Of a stretch of DNA of 64,000 nt, positions 1-6,910 are shown piece after piece. The DNA is from Paracoccus amoyensis (GTDB lineage: Bacteria > Pseudomonadota > Alphaproteobacteria > Rhodobacterales > Rhodobacteraceae), in contig NZ_JACOQL010000006.1 in the NCBI RefSeq assembly GCF_014490725.1, positions 17,889-81,888 on the forward strand, in the 5' to 3' direction. Positions within the stretch are counted from its first letter, which is position 1. Every line of letters begins with the position of its first letter. The notes below the pieces were generated by a model. That model did no database searches. It was not told the DNA's origin and worked only from the letters and a program-made list of their open reading frames with translations. The position numbers and the translations under genes are program-made.

Positions 1-462
1 CAGCGGAAGGGCCAGCAGGTCAGCGCCCGTCAGACCCAGCCGCGCCAGCGCGTCCGCCGCCGGACCTCCGCCCGCTGCCGCCTGGCTCAGCCGCCGGGTC
101 AGATCCTTGGTTGCCTGTTCGATCCCGGACATCGACACACCTGCCAGTTCTCCTGCCCGCTCCAGCGTCTGGATCGAGGCGACTGTGGTGCGGAGGGATT
201 GCGCGAGCTTGGCCTGCGCATCCACCGTCTGGAGTCCGGCCCGGACCATGGCGATCCCGGCCGCAGTGGCGGCGGCGACCGCAGCGGCTGCTGCCACACC
301 GACTTTGCGGGTGAACCCGGCCATACGGGCATTCGCCGCCTCCATATCGCGTGAGAGCCGCCCGAAGCCGCGCGATCCGGCCTCGCCGACACCTTCCAGC
401 TCGGCGCGCACCTGTCGTCCGCCCACTGCCGCAAGGCGGACGCTGACGCGTTTTTCTGCCAT
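1..462 (-). CDS. Phage tail tape measure protein, N-terminal part (runs off the window)
   Basis: The minus-strand frame from ATG 462 begins MAEKRVSVRLAAVGGRQ and stays open to base 1. It reads as a tape-measure N-terminus: a short beta-rich lead, then an alanine-rich helical stretch followed by TVASIQTLERAGELAGVS and DLTRRLSQAAAGG, typical of lambda-gpH-like proteins. Such proteins set tail length and are ejected with the DNA. It starts one base after the stop of the frameshifted chaperone product (stop 464-466), the G/GT-H order of lambda. The C-terminal part lies outside the window, so length and any lytic domain cannot be judged. Confidence 0.8.
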   Translation of the reverse strand, partial: MAEKRVSVRLAAVGGRQVRAELEGVGEAGSRGFGRLSRDMEAANARMAGFTRKVGVAAAAAVAAATAAGIAMVRAGLQTVDAQAKLAQSLRTTVASIQTLERAGELAGVSMSGIEQATKDLTRRLSQAAAGGGPAADALARLGLTGADLLALPL

Positions 463-463
463 C

Positions 464-783
464 TCATCGTTCCATCTGTTCGTTCATCTTGCGCACCATC
501 ACCGCCTCGATGATGGGCAGCAGTTCGGCGGCTGCCGGGGCTGGAATGCCCAGCGCCGCTGCCAGCCCCAGCGCCGCGTTCAGATCCCAGCCGACCACTG
601 CGCCCGGCAGCACCCGCAGCTGACCGCCAAGCCGCCCGACCAGATCCCAGATCTGCCAGCCCTCGAAGGTCAGCGGCTGGTTCAGCCGCGACGGGCAGTC
701 TTCGCAGCTTTGCGTGCAGGCCGCGCAGTAGCTGTCGCCCCCGCCGAAAGACCATTCGGCGAGGGCGCGGAGACGTTTTTTTC
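464..783 (-). CDS. T-like extension of the tail assembly chaperone, reached by -1 frameshift
   Basis: This minus-strand frame has no usable start near its 5' end and lies in the -1 frame of the chaperone gene. From the A-run at 775-782 it reads KKRLRALAEWSFGGG, then a four-cysteine cluster (CAAC...SCEDC), then GWQIWDLVGRLGG, ending EAVMVRKMNEQMER at the TGA at 464-466. The arrangement (short chaperone, slippery heptamer, extension in the -1 frame, then tape measure) is that of lambda G/GT, where the fused product recruits tail tube subunits to the tape measure. I infer it is made only as a C-terminal extension of the 682-1119 product. Confidence 0.7.
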
Positions 784-1119
784 CTGTTCCAGCAGCAGAC
801 CCTTCGAGACATAGACCAGCTGGAAAGCCTCGAAGATCGGCCAGATATCCAGAAGCGCGTCGATGGCATCCGGGCTGGGGGCAATGGCATTCCCCTCGGC
901 GTCGCCGACACCCTCCCAGTCCAGCACCGCGCGCCGGGCCAGCGCCTTGGCGAAGATCAGGGCGCGGGTCTCGTCGATGGTCCCGTCCGGCACTGCTTCG
1001 ACATCCGGATCGCTACGGGTGGCGACCATCAGCGCGGTGGTCAGCGGGCGCAGCTGCACGCGGACGCCGGGCGCCAGCGCGTGCCAGCGCGGTTCGTTGG
1101 TCAGGTCGAGTGTCAGCAT
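682..1119 (-). CDS. Phage tail assembly chaperone (lambda gpG position)
   Basis: A 145-aa protein starting MLTLDLTNEPRWHALAPG. ATG 1119 overlaps the TGA of the tail tube gene by one base (TGATG), which decides the start and implies coupled translation. It has an N-terminal beta-rich segment, a helical middle (LDIWPIFEAFQLVY) and a basic Ala/Lys-rich end. No enzymatic motif is visible. Identification rests on position between tail tube and tape measure, size, and the frameshift site near its end. In lambda-like phages the short form is made in excess and chaperones tail assembly. Confidence 0.7.
   Translation of the reverse strand: MLTLDLTNEPRWHALAPGVRVQLRPLTTALMVATRSDPDVEAVPDGTIDETRALIFAKALARRAVLDWEGVGDAEGNAIAPSPDAIDALLDIWPIFEAFQLVYVSKGLLLEQEKNVSAPSPNGLSAGATATARPARKAAKTARRG
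775..781 (-). promoter_or_regulatory. A AAA AAC slippery heptamer (programmed -1 frameshift site)
   Basis: In the chaperone frame the codons read GAA AAA AAC (EKN), giving the canonical X XXY YYZ heptamer A AAA AAC. A -1 slip moves ribosomes into the frame ending at 464, which otherwise lacks a start codon. The run is seven adenines on the minus strand (776-782). Confidence 0.75.
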
Positions 1120-2057
1120 CAGTATTCCTCGCGGTCGTTGATCAGGGTGGCGGTGCACATGCGGCCCAGCGCACTGTCGCGCGCGGCCTGCCAGTCGAAG
1201 GTTGCCTGCACGCCCTGCGGACCGGAAATCTCGATCCGGGGGCGGGGCAGATAGACAGCATGCACGGTGAAGCTGAAGCTCTCTCCCGAGGGCAGGGCAT
1301 AGGAGAAATCCAACTCGCAGGGTTCGCCATTGATGGCTTGGCTCACCAGCGTGCTGTCCGAGAACCGGACCTCAATCGAGCCGGTCAGGGCCGCAATGGA
1401 CGGATCGGCACCATCGATGCGGCCATCGGCGCGGATGGTCTCGATCCGGTCGAGATTGTTGGCATAGCTGATCTGGGCCGAGACAACATTGCCCAATGCC
1501 GCGCCGTTGCGGGTGATCGCGCCGTTGAAATGGCCGAAGCGCTTCAGGTCGATGGGGGTAGGGGTTCCGGCATTGCTGACGGTCCCGACCGTCTCGCCCT
1601 GCGCGACCAGGCGCGTGGTCGCGGTCAGAAGACCGGAGCGCTGCATCTGCCAGCTAAGCTGGTCCAGCACGCAGCCCGAATAGATCGCATAGCGCGGCAC
1701 CTCGGGCATGCCGGTCTCGATGGTAAGGCTGGGAAGCGTCCAGGCGCCCGAGCGGAACTCATGCGTCCAGGGCCCGGTGCCGGTGGTGACCGGGTCTCCA
1801 AACGCCGCCTTCAGCCAGAAGCCGAACGCTTCGGCATCGATCGGCAGGACGACATCGCCGTCGGCCGTCACCGCATCCTTGATCGGCGGCAGCGGATCGC
1901 GGTCATAGCCCAGCAGTTCGGAATTCAGCAGCGGTTGCTCCGCGCCGAGCGTGGTGCTGGCAAACGGCATTTTGGTAAAGCCGCCAATCGGCGGCGTGCC
2001 ATAGACGGTCTCGAACGCAAGCGCCATCTGCGCCCGCGCCCCCTGGGCTCGTGCCAT
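1119..2057 (-). CDS. Phage tail tube (major tail) protein
   Basis: A 312-aa protein starting MARAQGARAQMALAFETVYGT. The N-terminal pattern (ETVYGTPP, KMPFASTTLG, LLNSELLGY) and repeated beta-strand segments are typical of tail tube proteins of siphophages infecting Rhodobacterales. It would polymerise into the inner tube through which DNA is ejected. It lies between the tail terminator (2628-3047) and the tail chaperone (682-1119), the V position in lambda order, and its stop overlaps the chaperone start. The 2058-2170 gap upstream separates it from a divergent cargo gene. Confidence 0.82.
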   Translation of the reverse strand: MARAQGARAQMALAFETVYGTPPIGGFTKMPFASTTLGAEQPLLNSELLGYDRDPLPPIKDAVTADGDVVLPIDAEAFGFWLKAAFGDPVTTGTGPWTHEFRSGAWTLPSLTIETGMPEVPRYAIYSGCVLDQLSWQMQRSGLLTATTRLVAQGETVGTVSNAGTPTPIDLKRFGHFNGAITRNGAALGNVVSAQISYANNLDRIETIRADGRIDGADPSIAALTGSIEVRFSDSTLVSQAINGEPCELDFSYALPSGESFSFTVHAVYLPRPRIEISGPQGVQATFDWQAARDSALGRMCTATLINDREEY

Positions 2058-2170
2058 GAAATGTCCTTTCGGTCGGTGTCAGGTTAAGGTGATTTGCGGC
2101 GCGCGGTTGCGGGTCCGGGCGCTGCGCCGCAGAATGGGCCGGTGGTGGGATACGGTTTGTGAGAGGTGCG

Positions 2171-2620
2171 ATGGTGGTGTTGGGATTGCTTCGAGGCGCA
2201 GGTTGGTTGTTTGGAAAGCGGGCGCCCCTCGCGGTCATAGTGGCCATGGTTCTGACGGGATGTGTGCCGTCCGAGGTTGCGGCACCCGCGACGCCATCAC
2301 GGTTCGATTTTGCCGGGCAGGTGACCCGGGTTGTCGATGGCGACACCTTCTGGATCAACGGGCAACGCACCCGCATCCGGGTCTGGGGGCTCGACGCACC
2401 GGAGATCGGCCGGGCGGGCGGGTCGACCGCGACGGCGCAACTGGCGGGCCTCGTCTCCGGGCGGTCTGTTCAGTGCCGGATGCGCGATGTCGACCGCTAC
2501 GGGCGCATCGTCGGGCAATGCTGGTTGCCGGACGGTCGCGACATCGCGGCGACGATGATCGCCAGTGGCACCGCGCGGGAATATTGCCGTTTCTCGGGCA
2601 ACTATTACGGCACCTGCTGA
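2171..2620 (+). CDS. Thermonuclease (SNase)-like lipoprotein, phage cargo gene
   Basis: The protein has a hydrophobic signal segment ending in the lipobox LTGC, then an SNase-type domain: VTRVVDGDTFWINGQRTRIRVWGLDAPEIG, then RDVDRYGRIVGQCWLPDGRDI. The DGDT aspartates, the Arg in RVWGLDAPE and YGR match the calcium-dependent staphylococcal nuclease family. ATG 2171 is preferred because GAGAGG ends 4 bases upstream; GTG 2159 is in frame. It is a short family member anchored in the membrane facing the periplasm. It lies on the opposite strand to the tail genes, between U-like and V-like genes, suggesting a lysogeny-expressed moron that could degrade incoming DNA. That role is inference. Confidence 0.85.
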   Translation: MVVLGLLRGAGWLFGKRAPLAVIVAMVLTGCVPSEVAAPATPSRFDFAGQVTRVVDGDTFWINGQRTRIRVWGLDAPEIGRAGGSTATAQLAGLVSGRSVQCRMRDVDRYGRIVGQCWLPDGRDIAATMIASGTAREYCRFSGNYYGTC

Positions 2621-2627
2621 GCGCCGT

Positions 2628-3047
2628 TCACGCCAACGGGTCTGCGGTCGTGTAGTGTAGCATCACAGGAATCACCGCTGCCTTCAGGCTCGCCGCGCCC
2701 TCGACAGGAAGATCGACCGGTCGGGGCGCTTCAGCCTCGACCCAGTCGCAGAGCCCGCCCAGCGTCCGGTCGGCGGCGATTGCCGCGCCGATGCTGGCGC
2801 AGAGGGCGTCGAAAGCGGCATCACGGCCGGTGCCCTGAACCATCGCCTCGATCTCGGTGCGGTGCTGATAGTGATAGCTCAGAGGGGACAGTGTCACCTC
2901 GGGCTCGCCCGGATCACCATCGCGCAGGATCAGAAGGCCATCAGCCGGGAGGCGTTCGGGTAGGACATCGCCGCGCAGGGCGGTGGCGGGAAGCGCCGAG
3001 AGCCGCGCGTGCAGCGCGGCGAGGATGGTTTCGCGTGGGGTGGGCAT
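2628..3047 (-). CDS. Phage tail terminator / minor tail protein (lambda gpU position)
   Basis: A 139-aa protein starting MPTPRETILAALHARLSALPA, with LPADGLLILRDGDPGEPEVTLSP and YHYQHRTEIEAMVQG. This pattern (amphipathic N-terminal helix, Gly/Asp turn, then a beta strand with YxHxxxxE) is seen in gpU-like tail completion proteins. It would cap the tail tube and join it to the head. It stands between the Z-like gene and the tail tube gene, matching lambda order Z-U-V. Cargo genes on the opposite strand flank it on both sides. Confidence 0.7.
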   Translation of the reverse strand: MPTPRETILAALHARLSALPATALRGDVLPERLPADGLLILRDGDPGEPEVTLSPLSYHYQHRTEIEAMVQGTGRDAAFDALCASIGAAIAADRTLGGLCDWVEAEAPRPVDLPVEGAASLKAAVIPVMLHYTTADPLA

Positions 3048-3084
3048 GTATTATCTCTTGGCATGCATTCTGCGGAGGTGATTC

Positions 3085-4050
3085 ATGGATGTTTCAGTAG
3101 TCATAGTTGAGCAACTCGACTTGGGAGGCGAGCTTCGTTCCTTCCAGATGAAGGCAGGCTCTGGTGACCACGTTACCGTGGCATTCGCAGATGAGTATGA
3201 CGAGCCTCGATCTGGACCATTTCATTTTTTGGATAGGAAGCAGGAAAGAGCATTTTCGGAAGGCTTCGCTGAATGCTCAGCGCGAAAACTAACCGCCAGC
3301 CGCTACAGGGTCACAGAGCGAGGGTACGAGTTTAATACTTCGTGGCGCGGAGTTCTGACCGAACGAGGTCGACTAAGTTATTACGCAGTTTCACTTCCAG
3401 AGCATGCTATCCCTGTAAGTGTCCGCTTCTTCGATCTTAGATCCGGACGAGAATACCAAAAATCAGTGAACAGAGATGATCAGCGGAAACGTTTTGTGCT
3501 CTACCTCGAGTGCAGGTCATCGCATGGATCGTTCGATTTCGGTCTTGAAGTTCGTTTTGTAGTATCCGCAGAAGATTTTTATGCAGCTCAATACGTGGAC
3601 GAAAGTACAACGGGCTACGGCGCACACCCTGATGCCTATGAATACCTGCTGAGAGACGGCCAACAACACGTTGTCCAACAATTCTTCATGGAGTCAATGA
3701 ACATGGGCGATCATTACCAAACGGGCCAGGCGGGCGCTGTTGGACCGAATTCGCGCGCTGAGAACAACACCTTCCAGCAAATATGGAACCAAAGGTCATC
3801 CGATGTAGACCTGCCGCAATTAGCTGAAGAATTGCGGCAGCTCAGGATGGCCCTTAAGGCGGAAGGCACAACAATCGAGCACGATAAAGCAATAGCTTCG
3901 GTCGCAGCAGCAGAAGAAGCCGCTCAGAAGAATGACGGGGCTGGCGCGTTGCGACACCTGCAGGCTGCTGGCAAATGGACCCTTGATGTTGCAACGAAGA
4001 TTGGCACGTCGGTCGCGGCCAAAGCGATTACAAGCGCGATGGGCATCTAG
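3085..4050 (+). CDS. Unknown low-GC cargo protein inserted in the tail operon
   Basis: A 321-aa soluble protein that I cannot assign to a family. The first about 190 residues look like a beta-rich domain (LDLGGELRSFQMKAGSGDHV, YEFNTSWRGVLTERG). The C-terminal part carries MNMGDHYQTGQAGAVGPNS, then NNTFQQIWNQ, a predicted coiled helix (LAEELRQLRMALKAEG) and an Ala-rich tail. The Gly-rich segment followed by a helix recalls linker/sensor modules of bacterial signalling or effector proteins; this is a resemblance only. Codon use and base composition are clearly more AT-rich than the neighbours, indicating separate acquisition. It is on the opposite strand to the structural genes and its end overlaps the convergent Z-like gene by four bases. 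Roles in superinfection exclusion or defence are possible but unproven. Confidence 0.75.
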   Translation: MDVSVVIVEQLDLGGELRSFQMKAGSGDHVTVAFADEYDEPRSGPFHFLDRKQERAFSEGFAECSARKLTASRYRVTERGYEFNTSWRGVLTERGRLSYYAVSLPEHAIPVSVRFFDLRSGREYQKSVNRDDQRKRFVLYLECRSSHGSFDFGLEVRFVVSAEDFYAAQYVDESTTGYGAHPDAYEYLLRDGQQHVVQQFFMESMNMGDHYQTGQAGAVGPNSRAENNTFQQIWNQRSSDVDLPQLAEELRQLRMALKAEGTTIEHDKAIASVAAAEEAAQKNDGAGALRHLQAAGKWTLDVATKIGTSVAAKAITSAMGI

Positions 4051-4679
4051 TGAAGCCGCCCCTCCACCCACTTCCCGACGATCCTCCCCGGCACCCCATC
4101 CGCCGCCTTTTCCGCCTCCCTTGCCAGATCCATCCGCTTTGGCAGCCTGACCTGCGGCACCAGCAGGAAGATCGGCACGGTGGCACGTCCGCGCCCGGTC
4201 TTCGATCTGGATGCCACCGCGCGACCTTTCGTGTTCAGCCGCCCCTCGGCAACCAACAGGCTCGGCCCGCGCCTGCGATAGACAAAGCGCAGCGGCAACC
4301 CGGTGCGACGCTCCCATTCGCCGGGGGTGATGCGCCCGCCGCGCAGGGATTTCCCGGCGGCTTCGGTCGGAATCGCCAGCCAGAACCCATCGCGCGAGCG
4401 GATCAGCGGCCCGGCATTATGGGCGCTGATGATCACCGGGGCCTTCGACCAGACCAGCGCCGTCGCGTTCAGGCTCTCTCCGGCCTTCGGATAGATGGCG
4501 TTGCGGATCGAATTCGCCAGCCGCCGTCCCAGTCCTGCCCCGGTGATCTGCCCGCGCCATGCAGTTTTCAGGCCTGTGCCTGCCTCGCGCATGGCCCCGG
4601 TCACGGCCCTTTCGCCCGCCCTGATCTCGGCCTGCATCATGGCGACCAGATCGGGATCGATATCGAGTTTCAGCTTCAT
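4047..4679 (-). CDS. DUF6441 family phage protein (lambda gpZ position)
   Basis: A 210-aa protein starting MKLKLDIDPDLVAMMQAEIRAG, with an N-terminal helix, WRGQITGAGLGRRLANSIRN, SAHNAGPLIRSRDGFWLAIPTEAAG and a basic C-terminal half. I recognise this as the DUF6441 family of prophages in Rhodobacterales. It sits between the head-tail joining protein and the tail terminator, as minor tail protein Z does in lambda, so a role in tail completion is likely. The start overlaps the stop of the upstream gene (4676-4990) by four bases. Confidence 0.75.
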   Translation of the reverse strand: MKLKLDIDPDLVAMMQAEIRAGERAVTGAMREAGTGLKTAWRGQITGAGLGRRLANSIRNAIYPKAGESLNATALVWSKAPVIISAHNAGPLIRSRDGFWLAIPTEAAGKSLRGGRITPGEWERRTGLPLRFVYRRRGPSLLVAEGRLNTKGRAVASRSKTGRGRATVPIFLLVPQVRLPKRMDLAREAEKAADGVPGRIVGKWVEGRLH

Positions 4680-4990
4680 GCAGGCACCAGTTCCACGGTC
4701 CAGATCAGCCGGTCCCGGTCCCGGACCGGCTCGCCCTGAATGGCGAAGCTCTCCGCGCCGATGACGATCAGATCGCCGGGCCGGGGATCGGGGAGATCGC
4801 TGACCCGGATATCGGCAGTCAGGGTTTCTGAGAGGATCCGCGCCGATCCGAACTCGGCGATCCGATCCGGCGCGCGGCGGATGAGCCGGATCGGGCGTTC
4901 TTCGCTGGTCCCGGCTGCCATCCAGACGGCGGAGGTGCTCATGTCCGGATGGCCGAAGATGCGATCCATTGCGGCGCTGAAGGCGTTCAT
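4676..4990 (-). CDS. Head-tail joining protein (gpFII-like)
   Basis: A 104-aa protein: MNAFSAAMDRIFGHPDMS, then a compact beta-rich domain ending LIWTVELVPA. The segments MDRIFGHPDMS, DIRVSDLPDPRPGDLIVIG and SFAIQGEPVRDRDRLIWTVE match lambda FII-type attachment proteins. Such proteins bind the portal/gpW connector and provide the tail docking surface. It is translated between capsid (stop 4997) and the DUF6441 gene, with ATGA overlap to the latter. Confidence 0.78.
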   Translation of the reverse strand: MNAFSAAMDRIFGHPDMSTSAVWMAAGTSEERPIRLIRRAPDRIAEFGSARILSETLTADIRVSDLPDPRPGDLIVIGAESFAIQGEPVRDRDRLIWTVELVPA

Positions 4991-4996
4991 GATCGG

Positions 4997-6019
4997 TCAG
5001 TTCGATGTGTGCAGCCGGATCGCCAGCCGGGGCCGCTTGTTGACCGGCAGGATCGAGGCTTCGGTCATCAGATCGATCCAGCGGCCCTTAGGGTCGAGAT
5101 GCTGGCGGGCATAGAGCGGCAGACCGATGGTATTGGCGGTTTCCAGCAGGTTGGCCGGACCGCCATAGGTGGTAAACGTGTCCATGGTGCCGGTCGGGAA
5201 GGCGATGCCTTCGTTTGCCGGAACCAGCCGCTCGGCGGCTTTCGTGGAAAGCGTCACAGCACCCGCATATTCCTCGAACAAAATCCCCGCGAAGGGGAAG
5301 TTGCGCCGCACATCCTGCCGGAGCGGCTGGGCCCCGGTCGCGGCATAGAACTTGTAGGCCTCCTCCGTCTTCGGATGCGCGATCAGCTTGTCGAAGAACT
5401 CGCGGCTGACGAGCGCGTGGACACCCGACATGCTTTCGCCCAGCAGACTGTCCTCGACGGCGCGCAGCACCTCGCGGACCTTGCCCTGAACGTTCGTGCC
5501 AGCGGTGCCCAGCACGAAGTCGACGCTGATCTGCGCGATGCCGAATTCGGTGAAGTAATTGTAGAGGGTGGTGCCCGCTCCGTCCTTTACGATGCCGCGC
5601 AGGGCGTTCATCTCCATATATTCGCGGGTCTGGGCATGCTTGCGGCGCATCAGCGTCAGCTTGCGGGTCATCACCGCGACCAGCGGATCGGCTTCGTCGC
5701 CTGCGCCGATGGCCGGTACGCCCTGTATATCGGCGGGCAGAATGACGTCGTCATGCGGTATCCAGGGCAGGGCAAAACTGCGCATGGCACGGCCTTCGCG
5801 CGAGCCGACCGTGGCCGGACCGCCCAGGGGCACCGAGGGCAAGAGGTTCAGCACGCCCTCGATCTGTTCGATGATGACGCTGCGCTGCGAGACGCCCTCG
5901 AAGCGGAAGAGGCCGAGTTCGCCGAGACGGGTGTAAAGGTTCGGCAGGATATTGATGGCCTGGGTCATCTCGGCCAGCGAATAGCCGCCGGAATCGAAGG
6001 GATTGCGGATAATGGTCAT
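4997..6019 (-). CDS. Major capsid protein E (lambda gpE type)
   Basis: A 340-aa protein, the usual length for the lambda gpE family. Features include MTIIRNPFDSGGYSLAEMTQAIN, a region on self-assembly (LFRFEGVSQRSVIIEQIEGVLNLLPS), RKLTLMRRKHAQTREYMEMNALRG, and the conserved C-terminus with GGPANLLETANTIGLPLYARQ. It forms the procapsid shell around the scaffold. It follows the decoration protein gene, with a short tandem repeat between the two. Confidence 0.92.
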   Translation of the reverse strand: MTIIRNPFDSGGYSLAEMTQAINILPNLYTRLGELGLFRFEGVSQRSVIIEQIEGVLNLLPSVPLGGPATVGSREGRAMRSFALPWIPHDDVILPADIQGVPAIGAGDEADPLVAVMTRKLTLMRRKHAQTREYMEMNALRGIVKDGAGTTLYNYFTEFGIAQISVDFVLGTAGTNVQGKVREVLRAVEDSLLGESMSGVHALVSREFFDKLIAHPKTEEAYKFYAATGAQPLRQDVRRNFPFAGILFEEYAGAVTLSTKAAERLVPANEGIAFPTGTMDTFTTYGGPANLLETANTIGLPLYARQHLDPKGRWIDLMTEASILPVNKRPRLAIRLHTSN

Positions 6020-6060
6020 GGGGAAGCCTTGTCGGGAAGGAGGATAAGAAAGAAGGCGCC

Positions 6061-6096
6061 GCAGCCGCAGCCGCAGCCGCAGCCGCAGCCGCAGCC
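6061..6096. repeat. Six tandem copies of the hexanucleotide GCAGCC
   Basis: Bases 6061-6096 are six perfect GCAGCC units (GGCTGC on the coding strand), beginning just after the decoration-protein stop codon and ending about 40 bases before the capsid start. They lie in the untranslated spacer between two of the most highly expressed structural genes. The tract would be prone to slippage and could form mRNA structure; a function is inference. Confidence 0.9.
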
Positions 6097-6098
6097 GG

Positions 6099-6479
6099 TC
6101 AGGCGCTGTCGCGGATGACGATGCCCAGCGCGGTCAGCTCGGTCTGCTTCAGGGCGATCTTGGCCGCGTCGTCGACGCTGCCATCGTAGAAGAGCGCGTC
6201 ACGCGACAGGATCGCCGGTCCACGGGCAAGCAGAATGCCGGTGGCATCCGCAAGGCGCGTGTCGACCGGATAGAGCAGAATGCCGAGGGCGGTTTCTGCG
6301 CCATCGCTGCCGCCATGACTGGCGAAGGTGTATTGGCCGCTGACGGTAATGCGACCGAGAACCGCGCCAGCCGGGTATTCGGTGCCTGCGGCGAGAGTGA
6401 CGGTCTCGCGGGTATAATTGGGGTTCAGCTCATATTTGAGCGCATCGCCCATGCTGGGCGGTTGGGTCAAGACGGGCAT
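6099..6479 (-). CDS. Head decoration protein D
   Basis: A 126-aa protein: MPVLTQPPSMGDALKYELNPNY, then ETVTLAAGTEYPAGAVLGRIT and GGSDGAETALGILLYPVDT. This is the lambda gpD pattern in which trimers stabilise the expanded capsid. Position between protease/scaffold and major capsid (C-Nu3-D-E order) agrees. An untranslated GCAGCC repeat tract follows its stop. Confidence 0.88.
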   Translation of the reverse strand: MPVLTQPPSMGDALKYELNPNYTRETVTLAAGTEYPAGAVLGRITVSGQYTFASHGGSDGAETALGILLYPVDTRLADATGILLARGPAILSRDALFYDGSVDDAAKIALKQTELTALGIVIRDSA

Positions 6480-6505
6480 CTTGGTCTCCGGAAGGTGTCA
6501 GGCTG

Positions 6506-6910
6506 TCAGCGGCTGGCGCTGTCGGCGGATTTGCGGGCCGCAGCGACGAGCGGGCTCGGCTTGTTCGTGGGCGCGGGTGCGCTGGCCAGAATGCCGCTGG
6601 CATCGCTCTTGGCCGCGAGGCTGTCGAGGATCTGGCCGCGCAGGGCGTCTGGGTTCACCCCGCGCCGGACGGCATCGGCGGCGTCCAGGGTGACGCCGAG
6701 CTGTGCCGCCTGGGCGCAGATCGACGCCACTTCGGCGGCTTCAGCGCGGATGGCGTCGGCATCGGTCGGAGCGGCAGCCGGTGCGGTGCCGGGCGTGGAC
6801 GGTTCCGCTGCCGGTTGCTCTTCCGTCGGCGCGGCGGTTGCACCGGGCACTGCCGCTTGCGGGTCTTGCTGGTCCGGTGTCCGGGCATCTTCATCCGTCT
6901 GATTGCTCAT
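6506..6910 (-). CDS. Nested scaffold protein (lambda Nu3-like internal start)
   Basis: ATG 6910, in frame with the protease gene, is preceded by AAGGAG at 6917-6922 with a six-base spacer, a far stronger ribosome binding site than expected by chance inside a gene. The predicted 134-aa product starts MSNQTDEDARTPDQQ, has a Pro/Ala-rich acidic part and then an Ala-rich helical part with DAADAVRRGVNPDALRGQIL. Lambda C/Nu3 uses exactly this arrangement, with the internal product as the main scaffold. Evidence is sequence plus analogy. Confidence 0.75.
   Translation of the reverse strand: MSNQTDEDARTPDQQDPQAAVPGATAAPTEEQPAAEPSTPGTAPAAAPTDADAIRAEAAEVASICAQAAQLGVTLDAADAVRRGVNPDALRGQILDSLAAKSDASGILASAPAPTNKPSPLVAAARKSADSASR

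Noticed and set aside
107..2087. Several long plus-strand open frames (for example 1110-2087 and 863-1141)
   Set aside because: They mirror the minus-strand tail genes, have Arg/Ala/Gly-rich shadow composition and no family features.
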